Source: Lachnospiraceae bacterium (GTDB lineage: Bacteria; Bacillota; Clostridia; Lachnospirales; Lachnospiraceae). Taken from it: a DNA stretch of 52,367 nt. The notes below the pieces were generated by a model. It was not told the DNA's origin and did not search any database. It saw nothing but the letters and a program-made list of their open reading frames with translations. This document shows, piece by piece, positions 1-8,088 of the stretch. The stretch spans positions 1-52,367 of the forward strand of contig JAFYAS010000047.1 in assembly GCA_017540605.1 (NCBI GenBank), written 5' to 3'. Position 1 is the stretch's first letter, and each line of letters opens with the position of its first letter. A program made the translations under genes and the position numbers.

Positions 1-1
1 T

Positions 2-1405
2 ACAGCAGCAGCACTTTCATATGGTCTTGATAATGAGTCAGAGCAGAAGATCATGGTATACGACCTTGGTGGTGGTACATTCGATGTATCTATCATTGAG
101 ATCGGTGACGGCGTCATCGAGGTTCTTGCTACAGCCGGTGATAATCAGCTCGGTGGTGATGACTTCGATAACAAGATTACACAGTATATGCTTGATGAGT
201 TCAAGAAGAAGGAAGGCGTAGACCTTTCAGGCGACAAGATGGCTATGCAGAGACTTAAGGAAGCTGCAGAGAAGGCAAAGAAGGAGCTTTCAGCTTCACA
301 GACCACCAATATCAACCTTCCCTTCATCACTGCAACAGCAGAGGGACCCAAGCACTTTGATATGGATCTTACAAGAGCTAAGTTCGATGAACTTACAGCT
401 GACCTTGTAGAGAGAACAGCAGTACCTGTTAAGACAGCACTTGAGGATGCAGGTCTTACAGCATCAGAGCTTTCAAAGGTTCTCCTCGTTGGTGGTTCTA
501 CACGTATCATCGCAGTTCAGGAGAAGGTTAAGCAGCTTACCGGCAAAGAGCCCTTCAAGGGAATCAATCCTGACGAGTGCGTTGCTATCGGTGCTTCTAT
601 CCAGGGTGGTAAGCTTGCCGGTGATGCAGGTGCAGGCGAGATCCTTCTTCTTGATGTAACACCTCTTACACTTTCAATTGAGACAATGGGTGGTATCGCT
701 ACACACCTTATTGAGAGAAATACAACAATTCCTACAAAGAAGAGTCAGATCTTCTCAACAGCTCAGGATAATCAGGATGCCGTTGATATCAATGTAGTAC
801 AAGGTGAGAGACAGTTCGCTAAGGACAACAAGAGTCTTGGCCGTTTCCGTCTTGATGGTATCGCTCCTGCAAGAAGAGGTGTTCCTCAGATCGAGGTTAC
901 ATTCGATATCGATGCAAATGGTATCGTTAATGTTTCAGCAAAGGATCTTGGTACAGGCCGTGAGCAGCACATTACCATTACTGCAGGCTCAAATATGTCA
1001 GATGATGATATCGAAAGAGCAGTAAGAGAGGCTGCTGAATACGAGGCACAGGATAAGAAGAGAAAGGATGCTATCGAGGCTCGTAACGAGGCTGATTCAA
1101 TGGTATTCCAGACCGAGAAGGCACTTAAGGAAGTTGGAGATAAGCTTCCTGCAGGTGAGAAGACAAAGGTTGAGGCAGATGTTAAGGAGCTTAAAGATCT
1201 CCTTGAGTCGGTTGATGCTGAGAACCTTACAGATGATCAGGTTGATAAGCTTAAGGCAGGCAAGGAGAAGCTTATGAGCTCAGCTCAGGAGCTCTTCGCT
1301 AAGCTCTATGAGCAGAACGGTCCCGGCGCAAATGCAGGCACAGGCGCAGGAACTCCCGACTTCTCAGACGGCGATGTAGTTGATGGAGACTATAAAGAGA
1401 TCTAA
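2..1405 (+). CDS. dnaK: Chaperone DnaK (Hsp70), 3' part; start lies before the window
   Basis: This is the ATP-dependent cytosolic Hsp70 chaperone that works with DnaJ and GrpE in protein folding. The frame is open from base 2, where it reads [10 protein letters not shown], a conserved nucleotide-binding-domain motif near residue 170 of full-length DnaK. About 165 N-terminal residues are therefore missing from the window. Visible landmarks are the phosphate-binding [11 protein letters not shown], the adenosine-binding LLVGGSTRI, the linker region [17 protein letters not shown], the substrate-binding domain, the helical lid and a C-terminal tail ending [12 protein letters not shown]. The internal ATG at 53 is not the start. 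dnaJ follows after 348 bp, separated by a hairpin and repeats, so part of the chaperone operon is preserved. Identity is essentially certain. Confidence 0.98.
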   Translation, partial: TAAALSYGLDNESEQKIMVYDLGGGTFDVSIIEIGDGVIEVLATAGDNQLGGDDFDNKITQYMLDEFKKKEGVDLSGDKMAMQRLKEAAEKAKKELSASQTTNINLPFITATAEGPKHFDMDLTRAKFDELTADLVERTAVPVKTALEDAGLTASELSKVLLVGGSTRIIAVQEKVKQLTGKEPFKGINPDECVAIGASIQGGKLAGDAGAGEILLLDVTPLTLSIETMGGIATHLIERNTTIPTKKSQIFSTAQDNQDAVDINVVQGERQFAKDNKSLGRFRLDGIAPARRGVPQIEVTFDIDANGIVNVSAKDLGTGREQHITITAGSNMSDDDIERAVREAAEYEAQDKKRKDAIEARNEADSMVFQTEKALKEVGDKLPAGEKTKVEADVKELKDLLESVDAENLTDDQVDKLKAGKEKLMSSAQELFAKLYEQNGPGANAGTGAGTPDFSDGDVVDGDYKEI

Positions 1406-1415
1406 TGAATAATGG

Positions 1416-1470
1416 GCACCAAGCGACTGTATATGGCGGATTTATCCGCCTATATACAGGCATTTGGTGC
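1416..1470 (+). terminator. Long hairpin after dnaK, possible terminator
   Basis: An inverted repeat starts 10 bases after the dnaK stop. The outer arms are GCACCAA (1416-1422) and TTGGTGC (1464-1470). The inner arms are CTGTATATGGCGGA (1427-1440) and TCCGCC plus ATATACAG (1445-1459), with one bulged T and a TTTA loop. The structure is strong, but only TTTAAAC follows it and there is no real T-tract. It may act as a weak terminator or as an mRNA-end stabiliser that lowers dnaJ relative to dnaK. Confidence 0.55.
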
Positions 1471-1510
1471 TTTAAACAATATGAGTGTGAAGGATGATAA
1501 TCCGGAACAC

Positions 1511-1709
1511 GAATATTGTTAGAATTGCGAGAGCACGAAGTGCGGAGCGATTCGCATTATTCATTAATTAAAAGGCGAAATCTGAATGTTGTTAGAATTG
1601 CGAGAGCACGAAGTGCGGAGCAATTCGGATTATTCATTAGTTAAAAGGCGAAGTCTGAATATTGTTAGAATTGCGAGAGCACGAAGTGCGGAGCAATTCG
1701 CATTATTCA
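1511..1709. repeat. Three tandem copies (2.7 units) of a 73-bp palindromic repeat
   Basis: Units begin at 1511, 1584 and 1657, giving an exact 73-bp period. The third copy is truncated at about 1709. Each contains the imperfect palindrome GAATTGC...GCAATTC around an inner GCACGAAGTGC hairpin, flanked by GAATATTG and ATTATTC, which also pair. Copy differences are few. The copy 1 change (GCGATTC) leaves a G-U pair, so the stem is kept. The array fills most of the dnaK-dnaJ spacer and contains no convincing reading frame. It resembles a REP-like or small mobile palindromic element. No other copy was noticed in this window. Confidence 0.9.
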
Positions 1710-1753
1710 TAAACCTAGAAGTGTACGAACTGTTTATAAGAGAGGAATTATAA

Positions 1754-2902
1754 ATGGCTGATAAGAGAGATTATTATGAGGTGCTTGGTGTCGAGAAAAC
1801 AGTTACCGAGGCCGAGTTAAAAAAGGCATATAGAAAGGTTGCCAAGAAATATCACCCTGATACCAATCCCGGTGATGAAGAGGCAGCTGAGAAGTTTAAG
1901 GAAGCGGCAGAGGCATACGCTATCCTCTCCGATCCTGAGAAACGTTCACAGTATGATCGTTTCGGTCATGCAGCATTTGATCAGAATGGCGGTCCCGGAG
2001 GCTTTGACTTCGGTGATATGGGTGATATCTTCGGTGATATCTTCGGAGATCTTTTTGGAGGCGGAACTCAGAGAAGACAGTCAAACGGTCCGACAAAGGG
2101 AGCAAATATCAAGACCACAGTACGTGTACAGTTTGAAGAGGCAGTATTTGGTACAACCAAGGATCTTGAGCTTCCCCTTAAGGATGAATGTATAGTCTGC
2201 CATGGAACCGGTTCACAGCCCGGTCACGATCCTGAGACCTGTACAAAGTGCGGTGGTAAGGGTCAGGTAGTATATACACAGCAGAGTCTTTTCGGAGTGG
2301 TTAGAAATGTTACCGTATGTCCTGATTGTTCAGGTACCGGTAAGGTAATAAAGTTCAAGTGTGCACAATGTGCAGGAACAGGTTATGTAAAGAGTAAGAA
2401 GAAGATACAGGTTCAGGTGCCTGCCGGTATAGATAACGGACAGAGCATTCGTATCCGTGAAAAGGGCGAGCCTGGTTTCAATGGCGGCCCTAGAGGAGAT
2501 CTTCTCGTCACTGTACTTGTTGACAGACATCCTAACTTCCAGAGACAGGATTACGATCTGTATTCGTCAGAGCCTATCACATTTACCCAGGCAGCACTCG
2601 GTGGCACCATCACAATCAATACCATCGATGGTCCCATAGAGCAGCAGATAGCTCCGGGTACTCAGACAGATACCAAGATCAAGCTAAAGGGCAAGGGAGT
2701 TCCCACACTTCGTAACAAGAATGTGCGTGGTGACCACTATGTAACACTTGTGGTACAGGTTCCCGACAAGCTTACAGAAGAGCAGAAGAGTATCCTTTCA
2801 GAGTACGACGAAGCCAGCGGATCAACCGCCAGACGATCTACCGATTCGGCAGGCGGCATGGGCTTTGGAAGTCACAAGAAGAAGAAATTCGGAAAGAAAT
2901 AA
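1754..2902 (+). CDS. dnaJ: Chaperone DnaJ (Hsp40)
   Basis: This 382-residue co-chaperone stimulates the DnaK ATPase and delivers unfolded substrate. It has the full type I layout: an N-terminal J domain with the HPD motif near residues 34-36, a Gly/Phe-rich linker around 75-110, four CxxCxGxG zinc-binding repeats ([32 protein letters not shown]) around residues 145-215, and C-terminal substrate-binding domains. The Lys-rich tail ends KKKKFGKK. The start is supported by AGAGGA about 8 bases upstream of ATG. A strong bidirectional terminator follows. Whether it is transcribed from dnaK read-through or from a promoter inside the repeat-filled spacer is not clear; I see no strong -35/-10 pair there. 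Confidence 0.98.
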   Translation: MADKRDYYEVLGVEKTVTEAELKKAYRKVAKKYHPDTNPGDEEAAEKFKEAAEAYAILSDPEKRSQYDRFGHAAFDQNGGPGGFDFGDMGDIFGDIFGDLFGGGTQRRQSNGPTKGANIKTTVRVQFEEAVFGTTKDLELPLKDECIVCHGTGSQPGHDPETCTKCGGKGQVVYTQQSLFGVVRNVTVCPDCSGTGKVIKFKCAQCAGTGYVKSKKKIQVQVPAGIDNGQSIRIREKGEPGFNGGPRGDLLVTVLVDRHPNFQRQDYDLYSSEPITFTQAALGGTITINTIDGPIEQQIAPGTQTDTKIKLKGKGVPTLRNKNVRGDHYVTLVVQVPDKLTEEQKSILSEYDEASGSTARRSTDSAGGMGFGSHKKKKFGKK

Positions 2903-2904
2903 AG

Positions 2905-2941
2905 ATAAGGCGGAATCGTTGTGGATTCCGCCTTATTTTTA
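2905..2941 (+). terminator. Bidirectional rho-independent terminator between dnaJ and the 49-aa gene
   Basis: A perfect 13-bp stem, ATAAGGCGGAATC (2905-2917) with GATTCCGCCTTAT (2924-2936) and a 6-base loop, runs into a T-rich tail on the + strand. It ends the dnaJ transcript. On the - strand it lies just past the stop of the convergent small gene, so it probably serves both. Confidence 0.92.
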
Positions 2942-3088
2942 TTCATTTTGATCTTCCTCTTTGTCTCTGTGAGGTTTATATTGTTCTTCACCGGTCTCGA
3001 TAAACAACATGAAGTTATTTATTTTTTCTTCTGCCCATCCATCAGCTCTGAGCCCTAGGATCATTCTTGCTACTTTCTGCATGTTCAT
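2939..3088 (-). CDS. Small 49-residue protein of unknown function
   Basis: The - strand encodes 49 residues, starting MNMQKVARMILGLRADGW and ending in an acidic, Lys-rich tail. Three features make it look real although it is short. There is an AAGGAGG ribosome binding site about 8 bases before the ATG. A near-consensus promoter lies upstream (TTGTAA, 17-bp spacer, TATAAT). The stop sits directly against the shared terminator hairpin. The protein has a predicted helix with a Trp followed by an ETGEEQY segment, and no signal peptide or membrane segment. I recall similar short conserved hypothetical proteins in Lachnospiraceae but cannot name a family or function. The gene is convergent with dnaJ and divergent from nifS. 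Confidence 0.8.
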   Translation of the reverse strand: MNMQKVARMILGLRADGWAEEKINNFMLFIETGEEQYKPHRDKEEDQNE

Positions 3089-3130
3089 AGTGATTGCACC
3101 TCCTTTTTAAATAATGCTTGCCTTTGTTTG

Positions 3131-3159
3131 ATTATATTATATTTTGCTATCATTTACAA
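3131..3159 (-). promoter_or_regulatory. Promoter of the 49-aa gene
   Basis: On the - strand, TTGTAA (3159-3154) and TATAAT (3136-3131) are separated by exactly 17 bases. It lies about 43 bases upstream of the start codon at 3088. This is one of the closest matches to the housekeeping sigma consensus in the window. Confidence 0.75.
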
Positions 3160-3180
3160 TAAAAAGGTGTTTATTAGTAT
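3153..3180 (+). promoter_or_regulatory. Possible promoter of the nifS-thiI-rsmE genes
   Basis: TTTACA (3153-3158) and TAGTAT (3175-3180) are 16 bases apart. TATAAA at 3178-3183 is an alternative -10. The site overlaps the -35 box of the divergent small-gene promoter, so the two start sites may compete. The match is only moderate. Confidence 0.45.
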
Positions 3181-3234
3181 AAAAAGATGTGCTATTATGT
3201 ATGGGTTAAAAAGAAGAAAAAGGGGCAAATATTA

Positions 3235-4377
3235 ATGGAACCATATTTCGACAATGCCGCCACCACCTATGTGGACGAGGACGTGGCGAAGCTTGTTTAT
3301 GACATAATGACAGATAAATACGGTAATCCTTCCTCGAAGCACAGGAAGGGTATGGAAGCAGAGCAATATATTCGTGAAGCCAGAGAAACATTTTCAGATA
3401 TCTTAAAGGTATCCGGCAAATGGATAGTTTTTACCTCCGGCGGAACGGAGTCCAACAATCTTGCGCTGATCGGTGCGGCCAAGGCCAATAAGCGCGCGGG
3501 AAAGCATATCATCACGACACCCATAGAGCATGCCTCTGTTTACAATCCTTTGCTGTATCTGGAAAAACAGGGCTTTGAGCTTTCCTTTTTAGAGGTGGAT
3601 GAATACGGCAAGGTAAAGCTTGATTCCTTGAAGGAGCTTCTTCGTGAGGATACTATACTTGTATCCATCATGACTGTAAACAATGAGATAGGAACCATCG
3701 AGCCCATCGAGGAATGTGCGAAGATAGTGAAGGAATACAACAAAGATATAGTATTCCATTCCGATGGTGTACAGGCCTTTGGAAAGCTTAATCTTTATCC
3801 TTCGAGGATAGGTGTTGACCTCTATTCCATCAGTGGTCACAAGCTTCATTCCCCAAAGGGTGTGGGTGCTCTTTATATCAATCCAAAGATAAAGCTTAAT
3901 CCTCAGATACTTGGGGGTGGACAGCAGTGGGATTTTAGATCCGGAACTGAGAATGTTCCGGGTATAGCAGGACTATCCCTTGCGGCAAGGAAGGCTTATG
4001 AGAAGCTTGACGAGAGAGTGGGGCATTTCAAAGAGATAAAGGATGCCCTTACAGAAGGTGTCATGACCATAGAGGGTGTCAGGAATAATTCCGGCGACGC
4101 TCCTCATGTTGCAAGCTTTTCCTTTGAGGGAGTAAGAAGCGAGGTGCTTCTTCATGCCTTAGAGGACAAGGGAATATATGTATCCTCAGGCTCTGCATGC
4201 TCCTCAAATCATCCGGGCATCAGCGGAGTGTTGAAGTCTATAGGCTTACCCAAGGAGCTTTTAGACAGCACCATCAGATTCAGTTTTTCGGAAAGGAATA
4301 CCATAGAAGAGGTTGAATATACCGTAGAGGCTCTTAAGGAGCTGGTACCGGTACTTAGACAGTTTGTGGCAAGATAA
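3235..4377 (+). CDS. Cysteine desulfurase, NifS/IscS-like (NifZ type, partner of ThiI)
   Basis: This 380-residue PLP-dependent enzyme takes sulfur from L-cysteine as an enzyme-bound persulfide. It begins with the family signature YFDNAATT. His99 (EHAS), Asp177 and Gln180 are the usual cofactor-contacting residues, Lys203 (SGHKLHSPKG) is the Schiff-base lysine, and Cys322 (SSGSACSSNHPG) is the persulfide cysteine. I chose the ATG at 3235, behind AAAAAGGGG, over the in-frame ATG at 3187. The earlier start would add 16 Lys-rich residues and lacks a ribosome binding site. thiI starts 18 bases downstream, the arrangement seen for the dedicated sulfur donor to ThiI in Bacillus, so tRNA thiolation is the likely main role. 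A broader Fe-S role cannot be excluded. Confidence 0.93.
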   Translation: MEPYFDNAATTYVDEDVAKLVYDIMTDKYGNPSSKHRKGMEAEQYIREARETFSDILKVSGKWIVFTSGGTESNNLALIGAAKANKRAGKHIITTPIEHASVYNPLLYLEKQGFELSFLEVDEYGKVKLDSLKELLREDTILVSIMTVNNEIGTIEPIEECAKIVKEYNKDIVFHSDGVQAFGKLNLYPSRIGVDLYSISGHKLHSPKGVGALYINPKIKLNPQILGGGQQWDFRSGTENVPGIAGLSLAARKAYEKLDERVGHFKEIKDALTEGVMTIEGVRNNSGDAPHVASFSFEGVRSEVLLHALEDKGIYVSSGSACSSNHPGISGVLKSIGLPKELLDSTIRFSFSERNTIEEVEYTVEALKELVPVLRQFVAR

Positions 4378-4395
4378 ACATTTAAGGAGATAGAG

Positions 4396-5577
4396 ATGAA
4401 TTACCAGGCATACATGATAAAGTACGCAGAGATAGGAACCAAGGGAAAGAATCGTTATGTCTTTGAGGATATACTCTGTAAGAATATCAGGAATAGATTA
4501 AGATCTGTGGGAGATTATACCGTCACCAAGGAATACGGAAGAATATATGTGACTCCTGAAGGAGAGCATGACTACGAGGATACCATAGCAGCACTTAAGA
4601 CTGTATTTGGCATCGTTGGCATCTGTCCAGTAGTGATCTCCGCCGATACATCATTTGACAGTATCAAGGAGAGAGCTATAGCATTTGTCGGCGAGGCGTA
4701 TTCCGATAAGAAAAAAACATTTAAGGTAAATGCAAAGCGTGTCAATAAGCAATATCCCATGAGCTCTATGGAGATGAATGCGGATCTTGGAGAGGCGCTT
4801 TTGGAAGCCTATTCAGAGCTTAAGGTTGATGTTCATGATCCGGATATCATGCTTCAGGTAGAGGTAAGGAATGAGATATACATTTATTCATTAACTATAC
4901 CCGGTCCCGGAGGACTTCCTATAGGAACCAACGGAAAGGCCATGCTGCTTCTTTCGGGTGGTATCGACAGTCCTGTTGCGGGATATATGATATCAAAGCG
5001 AGGCGTGGGACTTTCAGCGACCTATTTCCATGCTCCCCCTTATACTAGCGACAGGGCAAAGCAGAAGGTAGTGGATCTTGCGAAATGCGTAGCGAGGTAT
5101 TCGGGAAATATTCGTCTTCACGTGGTGAATTTTACCGATATACAGATGGCTATTTACAAGAACTGTCCTCATGATGAGCTCACCATCATCATGAGAAGAT
5201 ATATGATGAAGATAGCCGAGGAGCTTGCGAAAAAGGATGAATGTCAGGCTCTTATCACAGGTGAGAGTATCGGTCAGGTGGCATCACAGACCATGCAGAG
5301 TCTGACTGTTACCAACGCAGTCTGCACTATGCCGGTATTTAGGCCATGTATCGGTATGGACAAGCAGGAGATAGTTGAGCTTTCGGAAAAAATAGATACT
5401 TATGAAACCTCTATTCTTCCATACGAGGACTGCTGTACCATATTCGTGGCAAAGCATCCAGTGACAAAGCCCAAGCTTGAGGCTATAGAGAAGTCGGAAA
5501 AGCTTCTTGAGGGCATCATAGAGCCGCTTTATGAAGAGGCACTTAATACTGTTGAGCTGATACATGTGAGGGCCTAA
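4396..5577 (+). CDS. thiI: tRNA sulfurtransferase ThiI (4-thiouridine synthase)
   Basis: This 393-residue enzyme adenylates and thiolates uridine 8 of tRNA and can also feed thiamine-thiazole synthesis. It has an N-terminal ferredoxin-like/THUMP region (about residues 1-165) and a PP-loop ATP pyrophosphatase domain with LLLSGGIDSPVAGYM near 184-198. The protein stops at the length of the two-domain form and lacks the C-terminal rhodanese domain found in E. coli ThiI, so persulfide must come directly from the desulfurase encoded just upstream. AAGGAG precedes the ATG. The stop and the rsmE start are separated by one base, indicating translational coupling. Confidence 0.96.
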   Translation: MNYQAYMIKYAEIGTKGKNRYVFEDILCKNIRNRLRSVGDYTVTKEYGRIYVTPEGEHDYEDTIAALKTVFGIVGICPVVISADTSFDSIKERAIAFVGEAYSDKKKTFKVNAKRVNKQYPMSSMEMNADLGEALLEAYSELKVDVHDPDIMLQVEVRNEIYIYSLTIPGPGGLPIGTNGKAMLLLSGGIDSPVAGYMISKRGVGLSATYFHAPPYTSDRAKQKVVDLAKCVARYSGNIRLHVVNFTDIQMAIYKNCPHDELTIIMRRYMMKIAEELAKKDECQALITGESIGQVASQTMQSLTVTNAVCTMPVFRPCIGMDKQEIVELSEKIDTYETSILPYEDCCTIFVAKHPVTKPKLEAIEKSEKLLEGIIEPLYEEALNTVELIHVRA

Positions 5578-5578
5578 A

Positions 5579-6316
5579 ATGCGCAGGTTTTTTGTAGAGC
5601 CGGGAGATGTAGTGGGAAGTAATATCACCATTACCGGAGATGATGTCAATCACATAAAGAACGTACTTAGGATGAAGGTCGGAGATATACTAAATATCAG
5701 CGATGGAAGCGACAAGGAATATGTCTGCGAGATAGAAAGCATAGATGAGGATGCTGTAAGCTGTTGTATCACCGATGTAAATGCATCCTACAGTGAGCTG
5801 AAAACTGAGATCACATTGTTTCAGGGACTTCCAAAAGGAGATAAGCTTGAATCTATCGTGCAAAAGACGGTTGAGCTTGGGGTCACAAGGATAGTTCCTG
5901 TTGCTATGAAAAGAAGTGTGGTAAAGCTTGATGAGAAGAAGGCGGCAAAGAAGGTAGAAAGAATGAATGCTATCGCCCTTGCTGCTGCAAAGCAGTCAAA
6001 GCGTACCGTGATCCCTGAGGTGTGCCCTGTAATGGATTTTAAGGCGGCTGTAGCCTTCTCTAAGAGCCTTGACAGGGTGCTTGTACCCTATGAGAGTGCA
6101 GAGGGTATAGAGGGCGCTAAAAGGGAAATAAAAGCGGTTCACGAGGTGAAGAGTCTCGGAATATTCATCGGGCCTGAGGGTGGCTTTGATCCTTTGGAGA
6201 TAGAGGGGCTTGAAGGAATCGGTGCAAGAACCATAACTCTCGGACACAGGATACTAAGGACTGAAACAGCAGGTATGGCAGTGATGTCTATCTTGATGTT
6301 TGAACTGGAAGAATAA
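5579..6316 (+). CDS. rsmE: 16S rRNA (uracil-1498-N3)-methyltransferase RsmE
   Basis: This 245-residue SPOUT-class methyltransferase uses SAM to methylate U1498 in the decoding centre of 16S rRNA. It starts MRRFFVEPGD, with an N-terminal PUA-like RNA-binding region. The C-terminal knot carries the signatures IGPEGGF (near 197) and LGHRILRTETA (near 221), which form the SAM-binding trefoil. It is coupled to thiI and ends just before a strong terminator, closing the nifS-thiI-rsmE unit. Confidence 0.96.
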   Translation: MRRFFVEPGDVVGSNITITGDDVNHIKNVLRMKVGDILNISDGSDKEYVCEIESIDEDAVSCCITDVNASYSELKTEITLFQGLPKGDKLESIVQKTVELGVTRIVPVAMKRSVVKLDEKKAAKKVERMNAIALAAAKQSKRTVIPEVCPVMDFKAAVAFSKSLDRVLVPYESAEGIEGAKREIKAVHEVKSLGIFIGPEGGFDPLEIEGLEGIGARTITLGHRILRTETAGMAVMSILMFELEE

Positions 6317-6317
6317 A

Positions 6318-6365
6318 AAAATGGGTCAGCCACTTTACGACAATTCGTAAGGGCTGACCCATTTT
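6318..6365 (+). terminator. Bidirectional terminator between rsmE and the HPr-like gene
   Basis: AAAATGGGTCAGCC (6318-6331) pairs perfectly with GGCTGACCCATTTT (6352-6365). The 20-base apical part can itself fold (TTTACGA/TCGTAAG). The A-rich left flank and T-rich right flank make it a terminator in both directions, suiting the convergent genes. Confidence 0.92.
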
Positions 6366-6383
6366 CATTGATTCTAATTTATC

Positions 6384-6626
6384 TTACTCTGCAAGATAAG
6401 GCTTAAGTGCCTCAAGGATATCATCGATAAGCTTCTCATCATTCTCTGTATGGATGTTCAATGTGATGGGCTTTGAGATATCAAGACTGAAGATTCCCAT
6501 AATAGACTTTGCATCGATAACGTATCTTCCGGATACGAGATCGAACTCAGCGTCGAATCTTGTGATATCGTTTACGAAGCTCTTTACCTTGTCGATTGAA
6601 TTAAGTGAGATCTGTACAGTTTTCAT
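6384..6626 (-). CDS. HPr-family protein lacking the phosphorylatable histidine (Crh-like)
   Basis: This 80-residue protein has the HPr fold pattern. The best landmark is KSIMGIFSL, whose Ser41 aligns with regulatory Ser46 of HPr. Counting back 31 residues, the position of catalytic His15 is Ser10, and the Arg17/Pro18 positions are Asp12/Lys13. It therefore cannot act as an ordinary PTS phosphocarrier. It resembles Bacillus Crh in keeping the serine while losing the histidine, which would suit a role in carbon-catabolite signalling through HPr kinase and CcpA. That role is an inference. AAGGAGG and a promoter lie upstream, and a shared terminator follows, so it is a single-gene unit. Confidence 0.85.
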   Translation of the reverse strand: MKTVQISLNSIDKVKSFVNDITRFDAEFDLVSGRYVIDAKSIMGIFSLDISKPITLNIHTENDEKLIDDILEALKPYLAE

Positions 6627-6665
6627 TTATATTCCTCCTTGCATTTTTAAGCACAATATAGGATA

Positions 6666-6694
6666 ATAGTACAGTTTAATGCAGTAAAAGTCAA
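6666..6694 (-). promoter_or_regulatory. Promoter of the HPr-like gene
   Basis: On the - strand, TTGACT (6694-6689) and TACTAT (6671-6666) are 17 bases apart, about 40 bases from the start codon. An AAGGAGG ribosome binding site follows. Confidence 0.65.
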
Positions 6695-6721
6695 GAAAAA
6701 AATGATAGAAAGATATATCTT

Positions 6722-8077
6722 ATGGATAAAGCTTTGATGAATAAAAAAGTCGGGGTCTTAACCCTTGGCTGCAAGGTAAATCAATACGAGTCAGAGGCTA
6801 TGATAAAGCTTCTTTCGGATGCGGATTTTCAGATAGTGGATTTTAAGGAAAAGGCTGATATATACATAGTCAACACCTGCTCTGTAACCAACATCGCCGA
6901 CAAGAAATCAAGGCAGATGCTACATCGGGCAAAGAAGAACAATCCTGAATCTGTAGTTATTGCCTGTGGTTGTTATGTGCAGGCAGCAGGAGAAGAGCTT
7001 TTAAAGGATGGTGCAGTTGATATCATTCTTGGCAACAATTTAAAAACAGAGATAGTATCGGTTATAAATGACTATTTTGAAAACAACGGCTTTGACCGTG
7101 AAAGACTTGAGGATATAGCCTCAGAGCGATGCTTTGAGAATATGCATATCACTGAAACTACCGAGACCACCAGAGCCTATATAAAGGTTCAGGATGGATG
7201 CAATCAATTCTGTAGCTATTGTATCATTCCTTATGTCAGGGGAAGGATCAGAAGTAGAAGCATAGAGGATTGCTTGGCAGAGATAACAGAGCTTGCCAAA
7301 AACGGTATCAAGGAGGTTGTGCTTACAGGTATACACCTATCATCCTACGGCATGGAAAAGGGCTTTGGACTGTCTGATACAGCAAAAGATTATTTGGAGA
7401 CCACCCAAAAGGACTCAGATAAAAAACTGCCTCTCCTTGACCTTATAGAAGCGGTGGCAGATATAGAGGGTATTTTAAGAATCAGGCTTGGTTCCTTGGA
7501 GCCCCGCATTATCACGGACGAATTTCTAAAGAGGATAGCAGGGATAAAAAAGCTTTGTCCACATTTTCATTTATCTCTCCAAAGTGCCTGCAATGATACA
7601 TTAAAACGTATGAACAGGCATTATACCATAGAAGAATATATGGATAAATGCGAGTTGATCAGAAAGTATTTTGATCGTCCTGCAATAACCACTGATGTGA
7701 TAGTGGGATTTCCCGGTGAGACGGATGAGGAATTTGAGATCACGAAAAAGAATCTTGAGAAACTCAACCTTTATCAGATGCACATTTTCAAGTATTCAAG
7801 GCGAGGTGGGACGGTTGCCGACAGGATGCCTGATCAGGTGGATGAAAAGGTCAAGGCAGCAAGAAGTGATGTTCTTATCGAGATGACTACCTGTCATGAA
7901 GAAGAGTATGAGAAAAGCTTTGAAGGAGAAGTGTTGTCAGTCCTGGTAGAAGAAAAGATCACAAAAGACGGCAAGGAATACTATGTTGGGCATACTCCCA
8001 ATTATATTAGGGCGGAGCTTCCAAAAACAGGTCTTGATGACACATGTATAAATACCATAGTAGAGCATATATTTTAA
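6722..8077 (+). CDS. mtaB: tRNA t6A37 methylthiotransferase MtaB
   Basis: This 451-residue radical-SAM enzyme adds a methylthio group to t6A at position 37 of ANN-decoding tRNAs. The order is an N-terminal UPF0004 domain with three cluster-binding cysteines (TLGCKVNQYES, NTCSVTN, ACGCY), then the radical-SAM CNQFCSYC motif near residues 160-167, and a C-terminal TRAM-like region. The GCKVNQYES signature fits MtaB better than RimO or MiaB. The start is uncertain: ATG 6722 and ATG 6737 both lack a good ribosome binding site, and the family favours a start close to KVGVLTLGC. trhP follows 11 bases after the stop, so the two are probably cotranscribed. Confidence 0.93.
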   Translation: MDKALMNKKVGVLTLGCKVNQYESEAMIKLLSDADFQIVDFKEKADIYIVNTCSVTNIADKKSRQMLHRAKKNNPESVVIACGCYVQAAGEELLKDGAVDIILGNNLKTEIVSVINDYFENNGFDRERLEDIASERCFENMHITETTETTRAYIKVQDGCNQFCSYCIIPYVRGRIRSRSIEDCLAEITELAKNGIKEVVLTGIHLSSYGMEKGFGLSDTAKDYLETTQKDSDKKLPLLDLIEAVADIEGILRIRLGSLEPRIITDEFLKRIAGIKKLCPHFHLSLQSACNDTLKRMNRHYTIEEYMDKCELIRKYFDRPAITTDVIVGFPGETDEEFEITKKNLEKLNLYQMHIFKYSRRGGTVADRMPDQVDEKVKAARSDVLIEMTTCHEEEYEKSFEGEVLSVLVEEKITKDGKEYYVGHTPNYIRAELPKTGLDDTCINTIVEHIF

Positions 8078-8088
8078 CGAGGTGACTT

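Noticed and set aside
145..510. 121-residue open frame on the - strand within dnaK
   Set aside because: It is an antisense shadow of the conserved dnaK frame, with no ribosome binding site and low-complexity Ser-rich translation.
1511..1709. Possible CRISPR array
   Set aside because: The 73-bp units are almost identical throughout with no unique spacers, and no cas genes are present.
1511..1709. Possible tRNA or other structured RNA gene
   Set aside because: The stems do not form a cloverleaf or any RNA family I recognise; repeated palindromes explain the signal.
3187..3234. Upstream start for the cysteine desulfurase
   Set aside because: It adds a Lys-rich 16-residue extension without a ribosome binding site; the ATG at 3235 has AAAAAGGGG and matches the family start.
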